Source: Bryopsis sp. KO-2023 (lineage: Eukaryota > Chlorophyta > Ulvophyceae > Bryopsidales > Bryopsidaceae). From it: a DNA stretch of 64,000 bases. Both the position numbers and the translations under genes were made by a program. Below are positions 55,669 to 64,000 of the stretch, in pieces (the first letter of the stretch is position 1; each line of letters begins with the position of its first letter). The notes under the pieces are model-generated. The model was not told where the DNA came from, ran no database searches, and was given only the letters and a program-made list of their open reading frames with translations. The stretch spans positions 6,262,001-6,326,000 of the forward strand of contig BSYQ01000001.1 of assembly GCA_030272585.1 (NCBI GenBank), read 5' to 3'.

Positions 55669-56133
55669 GATAACTGCTGCAAAAGGATGCCACCACCCAA
55701 GCAGAGAAATGAATAAACACCATCTAGGCCAGCATTCACACTACAGGGACACAATGACACTCTGAAGATTGCTGGTAGTCCAGAGCAGGATAGTTTTCCC
55801 ACAGATCGAAAAGAATTGAGGTGAACAAAAAAAAAGGGCAAGCAGATTTGATATTGTGGGGATTGATTTTGAGGCAATCAGGTCACACGCAGTTAAGAAT
55901 TACTTGTGGTCGAGAACCCAAAAAGGTTTTCAATTCGATGGATTGAACGAAATGGAAGCCTTCCAGGAGACTGTTTTCAGTATTTTGCTTTCTGAACGTG
56001 GACATTCAATTTTCCTGGCTGTTTGTATTATACAATCAAAATGATGCAGCCACACCTCACCCCCTGCATTTTTCTACAACCTATCTATGCTCTATTTGTG
56101 TTTTCTTCCCCAAAACTATCCATCCTGCCTCGC
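55669..56133. other. Spacer between convergent genes
   Basis: 3' flanks of the kinase (+) and FEN1 (-). It is AT-rich, and no coding frame has support. Confidence 0.5.
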
Positions 56134-57759
56134 TCATTTCCCTTTATTCTTTCCAAAACCACCCAACTTTCCCTTTCTTGGCGCTTTCGCGGAAGCTTTT
56201 CCTTTTGCAGGGGGTTCCTTTCTTTTCTTTGTTACAGTGACTGGTCCAAAGAACGATTCCAGACGACCTTGATTCGCTTTCCCTCTGGATGCATTGATCT
56301 TATCGGCAACTTTCCTCACCCGATCTTCGCTGAAATTTTTCTCCTCAACCAAAAACTTGACCAGTCCGTCTGCATCAGCCTGTTGCAAGCGAAGGTTTCG
56401 AAAACATCCTCAGTTACTCTGTGTGTGTGTGTGGGGGGGGGTGATCATATCGATCTGATCCTTTTTTTCTGAAGCCACAAATCGAAGCATAACTTCAAAA
56501 TTGATGGGTTTCTTGAATTGAATGAACATGAATAGGCATTGAACTCACCTTTTTCCATTTCAGCTCCGGAATTTGGTCTTTCGACAACACTTCTGGGTGG
56601 TTGAACATTTTCCGAGCTTCATCGAAAGGGAATTCCTCGGGGACGGAATGATTCTTTTTCGTACGCAGATGCTCCAACACCTTTTCCATGGTCCTAAATC
56701 CCCCCATCGAAAACATTCATAAACCGTTCAATTCCCTCTCCCAACCACATCTACCGACCAGACGAAAGGAAGAAAAAATTCACAATATCACACTCGAACA
56801 AACCAAAGCATCGCCTTTCCCCCCAGCCCCCCCCCTTCTCACCTATGCTGTTTGATCTCTTTGAATGCTGTCGTTGGTCCAACCCCTCCGACTCGAGGGC
56901 AGTAATCGCATCCACACAAAATGCACAGGTCCACGAACTCATCCTGAGACAGGCCCAGCTCCTCCAATATTGTTTCCAGCTTAAACTCCATGATGTCTTT
57001 GTTTTGCGACTGCGGGGCCATCAGGTTTCGAATCAATGTCGGGGTACCAAAAGTCAATGCATCCATGTCTTCCGTGGCCACTCCATATACCAATCCTTCT
57101 TTGCACATGACAGCACATTGAGCTTCCGCCTCGGATGGGGCATCGATCACCGGCACTCCCATCAACATCAACAGCTGTTTGCATTCTTCGTTGTGTTGTC
57201 TAGTAACCCGAACCGTCCGCTTGCTAAAAATATTCAAACACACATTTTTTCAGTAGTATTTTTTTTCCCTCCCCTCAGTCTTCACTAAATTTGGCATAGA
57301 CATGACGAATCTTCAACAGTCAAAAAACAGCCAGCCTGTTTTCTATCCACACAAATGGAGAGGAGGTGTCCCAAACCTGTATTTCTCGACCTTCTCGGCA
57401 TCTCCTGCTTCTTTGGCCTCAGCCAGACCCTTTTCCGCATCGTCCCGTTTCTCCAATCGCTTCTCCAGCTCGGCTTTTTTCATTTCTGGAGGTTTTCCGT
57501 CGAACACGTACACCGGTCGCAACCCCGCCTCCAGCATTCTCGCCGTTCTGTAAAACATCCCTTGCAAATGACTCGTCTCCTCCCCAGCTTCGTTCACCAA
57601 GAGCTGGTCCCCCACTCGACCCACCACCATCATGAACTGGTAAATGTGCATGCTTGCATCCACGGCAATCTTCCTCCCGAAGTAACTCTCGAACTTGGGG
57701 GTCTTTTTCGATCCCGGCGCATGGTCCCCCAAGAGCTTCGTCAAGTTTTTGATACCCAT
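56134..57759 (-). CDS. FEN1: Flap endonuclease 1 (384 aa)
   Basis: Four exons in perfect phase: 57759-57377, 57223-56843, 56693-56549 and 56379-56134. FEN1 removes 5' flaps during Okazaki fragment maturation and long-patch base excision repair in the nucleus. The protein starts [17 protein letters not shown], as all FEN1 proteins do. The metal-binding acids are present: [12 protein letters not shown] (Asp34 region), VYVFDGKPP (Asp86 region), [10 protein letters not shown] (two Glu), VATEDMDAL (two Asp) and [14 protein letters not shown] (Asp233 region with the helix-hairpin-helix start). The C-terminus carries the PCNA-binding PIP-box QGRLESFF and a Lys-rich tail. Length matches human FEN1 (380 aa). 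Confidence 0.97.
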
Positions 57760-59448
57760 TGTTAGCTGTACACAGAAGCGCACTGGTGAAGCAAAGAAAA
57801 CGCCAAGCGTGCAGCTTTTTGTGTACAAAGCGCAAAAGCAGCTTCTGGCACGCTTCGTTCCTATAAATAGAATGATGGAGAGAATCGATGTAATTTTAGC
57901 TGATTTGTGCTGGAAACGAGGGGGGGAGGACCTGTCGATTTCACCTACACATTTTGGAGGGAGTGTGGCGCCCCAGACACAGGCAGCCTCGCACTACAGC
58001 AGACAAAGTCATCTCAGCAAGAACGATCAGTGTCAAAGAACTCAACTCCAGTAAACTTCTGAGTGAATGAGAGGAGAGGTTGGCACACTGGGTTCTTCTG
58101 ATATTGCATGTAATTTTTGGTTCGACTGAGCTGCAGTGATTATAATGCCGGAAGGGATTGCGTGTGCATATCAGGACAGAGACTATGTTTCATAAAAACA
58201 AATAAAAATCTCTCCAAGGACCGGTGATGGTGATCTTCTCTATATTTATTTCAACATTGCAAAATCGCGAATCCTTATCATGTCGAGTAGAATTTCCATC
58301 AACTGATGAACAGGAGCTTCCAAGCAAATTAGCCCTCCAAGTTTTGATGAGGAACACCACTGTGGTGAGTACAAAAGAATCAGGTACAAAGACATAATAT
58401 GCAATAAGTGCCGGGTAAGAAAAGATCAGAAGAGAAAGAACACGGCACATTGAATGGGCGTTCCATTACGTATCAGGGACACATCAGCCAGTGTGCTGCT
58501 GAATGCAAACCTTAAAACGATTATTCTTGTTAAGAGAATAGCGTCTCATCCCTGAAACCTGAGACAGTATTCTTATAAGAATCTCTTTCGTTACCTTGTG
58601 AGCACTGAAAAGGCAAGGTAGGTTTGTCAGCTTGGTCGCAGCTGGTAGCCCAATAAGGGGGCAGCTGATGACACCAAAGTGCATTTGAGCTGAAGCATTT
58701 TAAAGACGAAGAACGAGTATCGCATCTCAATCTCAACTGTGCCTTTGATGCTTTTCTAGAAGGAGATTGCCACCAGCTAGCTAAGCAGCTAGCTAAGCTT
58801 GCTGTTTGATGCTGCTCGAATCCTCTTTTTTACTCGTGGTGGTTGTTTCTGTTTCTTGACAGCATCAGTCATTGTTTTGTATCCTTTGCCTTTTACCTTT
58901 TTTTTTCCACCTCGCAGCTTTTCACCCTGCATACCGGGTGGATGAATCATCAAGGGACAGGAGCTGTCAAGCTGCAGAGTACCTTCCCAATTACCATAAG
59001 ATTCTCAGTGCTGCAGGGGCTGATAACTACATATCTTTATGCAATTTTGACTCTCCAGCAGCCCATGGATGATTATGTACCTTGTATACTCTTTGAGACA
59101 CGCGGAGGTTCTCCCTCCCTTGCAACCCATGTGGCGACTGGGATTTGAACCACCATCCCAGTCGACAGATCACAGTCAGCAACGGCATTAGTAAGTCATA
59201 CAGGCGACACGCAGAAGATGCACTCCCACACGATTACAGTCATCCAAGAAGCACAGATTCTTCAATCGAATCCATATGCCAACACAAATCCCTACCACCC
59301 ATAAACTTCATTTCCACTCAAGAAGAAAACAAATATATAAATTCAAGAGTCCCCACAACAGAGTCCCCAAGAATTCAAACAATCCCAGCCACCACTCAAG
59401 AAAATAAGAAAGAAAAGCACGATCTTCACATGGGATACGATTCAGTGC
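57760..59448. other. Spacer with a possible tRNA-derived repeat
   Basis: 1.7 kb between FEN1 and FNR, both on the - strand. Most of it shows no coding. At about 59130-59165 the - strand has a pol III B-box-like GTTCAAATC inside an inverted repeat (GACTGGGA ... TCCCAGTC). A full tRNA cloverleaf cannot be built. Near 58777-58800 the sequence CAGCTAGCTAAG is tandemly repeated. Open frames at 58190-58450 (-) and 58843-59148 (+) are hydrophobic but unsupported. Confidence 0.35.
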
Positions 59449-61086
59449 TTAGTAGACCTCCACGTGCCACCTGCCCTCCTCCTTAAGACCCTTGCTCCAG
59501 TCAGCATAGGAGATACCCTTGCTTTCGCACACACTCTCAAGCATGCCGATGATTCCTGCAACAGGAAAATCCAACCCAAGTTCAAACTCATGCAGAAAGA
59601 CTGCAATATATACGCGCACACACACATATACTACGTTCAAACACAAATTGGGATATACACGCATATTTGTACGTATACATACTGAATTGCAAAAAATACG
59701 ACCTGATTTTGCCAACAATTACCTGGCATCATTCCCTTGAGTCCGCAGAAGTACATGTGAGCTCCATTGCTCAACAAGTCGAAGACCTCGTCGGCGTACT
59801 CCTCGATCTTGTCCTGGATGTACATTTTTCCTCCGGCCTTGTTCTGCTGCTCACGAGACAAAGCATAGTCGACGCGGAACTGGTCAGGGCAGGTGGCGGT
59901 GATCTCAGAGATCTCATCATCGTACAACTTGGCGTCGGAGTTGGCAACTCCCATGAACAACCAAGCGAGCCCGGTGAATTTGTAGTTGGGGACGTTCTCG
60001 TAGAACATTCTCCTCCAGAACGATCTGTAGGGGGCGATTCCGGTACCGGTGGCAACCATGATGACCACGGCGTTAGGGTCTTCGGGAAGGAGCAGCACCT
60101 TACCGGTGGGTCCTACACCAAACACGAGATTGTTCTGGCATCAGCAACTGAAAATGCACTGGGTGTGGATTCGACTCAGAATTGAAAATGGTGGAGTGGT
60201 GTACCAATCAATGCAAAAATTAATCCCTGCAGGAAAACTGTGGTGGGAATATGATTTGGTTTTGGCGTGGAATGTTGCTTACCGGTCATGGTGACCTCAT
60301 CACCGGGTTTGGCGTCGCACAAGAAGTTGGAGCAGATTCCCTTTTTGGCGGGGTCTTCCTTGCCCAACTCTGGGCACCAGTAGGTGGCACGTCTGACACA
60401 CAGGGAGGTGGTGTTTCCATCGAAACTGTCACCATATCGGGAAGATCCAATGGAGTACAGACGGGTACCCAATGGCACTTCCTTTCCCTTCTTGTTAATC
60501 TTGGTACCCTGCGGCAGTGGCACCACAATCGAAACTCAAATCCACTTCACACTACTGTGGAATTGAGCAGAGCGATTTCAGCTGTATCAAGTTGTGCAAG
60601 TTCTCTTTCCCCTGCCCCCTTTTTTTTTGACCCCCTTGTTTTTTCCACTTGATACTTACAGGTGGGATAACACCATAACTCTGACCCTCAACGAAAGGAA
60701 TTTCTTTGTTGGTCTCGATGATGATGTGGCACGTCTCGCCGGTAGCCTTGGGGCCGACGATACGCTCGACAGAACGGACCTTCCCCGTGAAAGGGGACTT
60801 GTTTTTGAAGGTGTTGAGGGGCAAGCCAATGTCCTCGAGCTCCAGAGGGACGTCCTTCTTCACAATTTTCCCGGTGGTCGTGGCCTTGGAGACAATGCGC
60901 ACGCCACGCACAGACTGGGCGCGAGCGGTGCGAGGAGCACGCCCGACCAGCGGCCGTCCGGCGATCTATTTTTCCACATTCTCGAAGTCAGACACACACT
61001 GCAACTTGATGAAAAACAATTGGCGAGAAAGAACAGCGCTTCTGAGCTAGTGCACTCACAGAGGAGGTCATTCCTTGAGCGGCCAT
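59449..61086 (-). CDS. petH: Ferredoxin-NADP+ reductase, plastid type (351 aa)
   Basis: Five exons in perfect phase: 61086-61060, 60965-60660, 60508-60283, 60112-59723 and 59555-59449. FNR passes electrons from reduced ferredoxin to NADP+ at the end of photosynthetic electron transport, on the stromal side of thylakoids. FAD-binding [12 protein letters not shown] and [14 protein letters not shown]-binding [28 protein letters not shown] and the C-terminal aromatic stacking residue in WHVEVY are all present. The conserved [13 protein letters not shown] precedes [11 protein letters not shown]. The N-terminus ([20 protein letters not shown]) is Ser/Ala/Arg-rich and acid-poor like a transit peptide, and is encoded partly by a nine-codon first exon. 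There is no CpcD-like domain of cyanobacterial FNR. An N-terminal Phe, typical of glaucophyte, red and cryptophyte import signals, is absent. Confidence 0.96.
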
Positions 61087-62116
61087 CTGCGAGACAACGA
61101 AAAGGTAGTCAAAGCGTGCGCGGAAAATAACTCGGAAAATATGGTTGGTGGACGTCGAATGTTCGAATTTTCAGCAGCTCGGCAACAGTTCTTTCCGAAG
61201 ACACCCCTCCCATCATAGCCCAACGAAAAACAAGCACCCAGAAACCCGCGACACTGGACGCCGCAGTCCCATCAACAAAACCAAACACTCATACAAGCCA
61301 GAGTTACCGCAGCACCTGGCGTTCGACGCTGGCGGCGTGGAGGCGGGATACAAAACGAAAGAACACAGAAAGGCACTGCGGGACTGGGGAGTGCGGACTT
61401 GTAATCCTGTTGCTCCTGCAAAACTTTTTGCAAGGATCGGGCGTAGATCGCGCTGACATCGGACATCCCGCATGTCTGTCTGATGGACGGTCACTCGAAC
61501 CAAACAGGACCCTTGGAGTTCGGTTTGGGCCTGTGCTCCGAAAAAACGTAACCCCAGACCTGTATCGTACACTTTTTCGGCGTATCTTGGATGCTTTTTT
61601 TTCCACCAACAGGCAACCCAACCCAGTCGAAGGAGGCACTTTTCAGATTATTTGATTTCGTTCCGGGTTGAGTTGTTCCAAGACTGGAATCGTTGTCTTT
61701 CTATGGCAGCCATGCTGAAGCCAAGGGGGAGCCAAGGCCCATCCATCCTCAACAACATGACAGAAACTCAAAAAATTCAGCAGATGCTCCTGGAATAAAT
61801 TCCACAAGGCTGACCAGCATTGGTACCAGGATCTCGTACGTTGAAGGCTTTACACTAATCTTGGCTAATCGTTATTACACCCACTCTTTTTTTATATGGA
61901 ATCATGAGGTTTCACATCTAGAGAAATCCAAACGCCCCCATATGATGACCTTGTCAAATTCCCCCCTCACCCCCCCCCCCCCAAGAGTCAAAATCGAGTA
62001 CAAATCGTTGAGAACCCACCCATCTCCCAGTTTGCTACACCTATATTTCATGAGATCTATCCCCCCCCTTGGCCAACGAAAAATTCTTTCCTCCTTTTTT
62101 TCCCTCTGTGGCCCCA
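61087..62116. other. Spacer: FNR promoter side and 3' flank of the lipid-transfer gene
   Basis: Both flanking genes are on the - strand. The part near 61100-61640 is GC-richer and lies upstream of FNR, so it likely holds its promoter. The part near 61961-61982 is a C run on the + strand (G run on the coding strand), 130-160 bases past the stop of the 62117 gene. Open frames here are arginine-rich shadows. Confidence 0.5.
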
Positions 62117-64000
62117 TCATGGCTCCCCGAGCAACATCTTTTTGCCTTTCTGCTCGATTCGAGATTCCTCACTGATCACCATTGCATCGGCCGGGCATTC
62201 CTCCTCTTGGCCACCATGGGAGGCTGTTTTCTTCCTCCTGCCCAACTCTCTGATGCGCTCCCTCACCCCTTTCCTCCGCCGTTCCTTTTCCCACTCTTCG
62301 TCAGGTTCATACCTTCTGCCCAAAAACTGGGCCGCAGACTTCAATATCGACGTTATGACGTTCTTTTTGTATTTGTTGAGAATGTCTCGGAAATGGCCTT
62401 GTACGTTGTTGTACTCGTTCATGCGCAGAATGATCTGCAGATTGGAAATGTGGAAGGGTCGGCCCTTGTAGGTGATCTGAGTCGACACCTTGTTGAACCG
62501 GACATGCACGAAATGCACTTTTCGCCGTTTCGCGAGGCCCTTTTTCTTTCTCCTCCTCCTTTTGCCTTTGGCTTCTGGTTCCATGAGAGGCTCCAGGGGA
62601 TCCCCCTCGGTTTCGGTAATACTTTTGGACAGGGATGACATTCTCGACATGCCAAACATGGAAGCCCCAGCATCCGATGTAGAAGTGCGAGTGTGGTGGT
62701 GCCCTCCACCCGTTTCAACTGCATGTCACATCAAGGATCAAAAAAAAAAAAAAAAAGGTGGTAACTATATGATGATGGGTGGATTTTGGTGCCCAAACAC
62801 GAAGCTGTCAAACAAGTTTGGCTTTCTATTCTCAGTTTTAATGAATTCTCAGGGTAAGACAGCATTGACACATCCTCTAATGAACCGTGCATTCAACACC
62901 TAACAGAGGGCTCATGAAACAGAAACAGAAACAGAAACCAATTGTCTTCCAATCCGATTTCCATTTTAGCACAAACTCTCATAATAATAGTCGATTCTGC
63001 TGCTTACTCTTGGACACAGAAGGATCCACCCTGGTGTCGTCATCCATCTCCCCATCCGAGTCCGAATACGAACGATTATTGCTGCCCATCCTCCTGAGGT
63101 TGGTCCTCGTTTCAACGCCTCGAACGAAATCCTGCTGCTCTTTTTGCAGATCTCCTTCATCTCCCCCGAAGAAATATGCCGCCAAATCCCTCGCATTCTT
63201 TTCCGAAAACTGAAGAAACAGTGGATGGACCCAAACCTATCGAGAAAGCACCCCACAAAAACCAAGGTTCATTCATCATTTCTGCTTTCGGCCCGAAACA
63301 TAAATACCTCCTCGTCCCACACACACGGAAAAAAAAGGGAAAAGTGCGCAGATATGCTCCCTTACTTCGATGTGCTCATAGTAGACATGGGATGATGTCT
63401 GACAGCCTCTCACTGCCAAGCCACGCAGCATTTCTTCTTCGGAGCTCTCTGGATTTAAAACCGACAGGACGACACCTTGCTCCGGCTCCCCCACTCTGGC
63501 CGCATCCAGAAGCTGGATGCGATGGACAGAGACTTTCGACTCCCCAGAAAGATCCTTGTTTTGAGAACTGATTAAAGCAAGGAAAGAGAAAATGGTAATG
63601 TTATCAGTTTCATTACAGCGACACAAAAAAAAATGCAAAATGTGAAAATCAGGAATTAAAGCCCCCTCCCCTCCCCAACTGACGAGACGATTACAACACA
63701 GGATATTTGACCAGTTCTTGCGACTCCTACGCATGACAGCACACGGCATTACCTGTAGTATGTGACTCCCTGAATGTGAGCTTGCATGAAATCGGCCCCA
63801 TCTTTTTTCAGCCTCCACGACACTTGATCCACACCAAAACTCATCGTCATGGACTTGAACAACTTCTTATGCTTATTCGCCTCCTCGATTTCATTCCTGG
63901 TGACTGCCAGATGCTGTGCGCTTTTCACACAGCTTGTCCTTGCAATGCTGATCTGGAGAAGCAACCAAGCCATGAGCAATTTTTTTTTTTCTCTTACAGA
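62117..64000 (-). CDS. C-terminal part of a bridge-like lipid transfer protein (BLTP2/SABRE/FMP27 type), partial
   Basis: The gene continues beyond the right edge. Exons seen: about 63952-63753, about 63560-63405, 63209-63008 and 62718-62117 (stop); one short exon near 63270-63400 may be missing. The right-most exon has the family pattern of a helix followed by strands (TMSFGVDQVSWRLKKDGADF, MQAHIQGVTYYR). The exon at 63209 carries ARDLAAYFFGGDE, like the YFF motif near the end of the BLTP2 family. The last exon has a basic stretch (KRRRRKKKGLAKRRK) and then VHFVHVRFNKVSTQITYKG and RMNEYNNVQGHFRDILNKY, matching the conserved C-terminal block of KIAA0100, SABRE and FMP27. These giant proteins form hydrophobic grooves that bridge ER and plasma membrane for lipid flow. 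Assignment is from remembered family patterns. Confidence 0.65.

Noticed and set aside
59128-59165. tRNA gene
   Set aside because: Only a B-box-like and T-arm-like element is present. No acceptor stem, anticodon arm or A box can be placed.
1-64000. CRISPR arrays, operons, bacterial or organellar origin
   Set aside because: No spaced direct repeats. Genes are spliced by GT-AG introns and include nuclear-pore, ER and replication factors, so this is nuclear eukaryotic DNA.

Overview
The window is nuclear DNA of a eukaryote. Nearly every recognisable gene is split by short GT-AG introns (about 60 to 500 bases), genes lie on both strands, and the spacers are full of A/T and G/C homopolymers. A plant-type ferredoxin-NADP+ reductase with a presequence-like N-terminus, a pullulanase-type debranching enzyme and a TPS1-type trehalose-phosphate synthase point to a photosynthetic eukaryote that makes starch-like glucan. 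A TEDC1 homologue (partner of delta/epsilon-tubulin) suggests centrioles or flagella. The best fit is a flagellated alga, perhaps of the green lineage. The FNR N-terminus lacks the phenylalanine expected for glaucophyte, red-algal or cryptophyte import signals, but the identity stays open.

Layout. 1-1254: 3' end of an unrecognised + strand gene. 1255-5146: low-complexity spacer. 5147-11194 (+): large multi-exon protein of unknown function. 11921-14305 (-): type I membrane protein with a signal peptide, a Pro/Gln/Val linker and a duplicated Cys-containing ectodomain. 14763-15053 (-): doubtful small ORF. 15203-17908 (+): TLDc protein. 18402-20567 (+): TEDC1-like. 20986-21294 (-): signal peptidase complex subunit SPC1, divergent from 21538-24432 (+): pullulanase, which has no introns. 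26174-29040 (+): NUP50-like nucleoporin. 32250-38551 (-): trehalose-6-phosphate synthase with a degenerate phosphatase domain. 39568-42160 (+): PLAT domain fused to a PTC7-like PPM phosphatase. 43562-46201 (-): SWIM/RING/ZZ protein like ZSWIM2. 46911-47974 (-): small protein with a PIP-box, divergent from 48149-49932 (+): coiled-coil protein. 50257-52315 (+): ALG10. 53239-55668 (+): Ser/Thr kinase. 56134-57759 (-): FEN1. 59449-61086 (-): FNR. 62117 to the right edge (-): C-terminal part of a bridge-like lipid transfer protein (BLTP2/SABRE/FMP27 type).

The genes do not form a pathway cluster. They cover plastid redox (FNR), glucan and trehalose metabolism, ER functions (SPC1, ALG10, BLTP2), nuclear transport (NUP50), DNA replication (FEN1, PIP-box protein) and centriole/ubiquitin functions (TEDC1, ZSWIM2-like). 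Exon joins were worked out by hand from GT/AG sites and codon phase. Where a joined set gives an intact frame with a family-typical length (FEN1 384 aa, FNR 351 aa, ALG10 462 aa, PLAT-PPM 480 aa, TLDc 457 aa, membrane protein 588 aa), the models are solid. First exons of several genes are uncertain.
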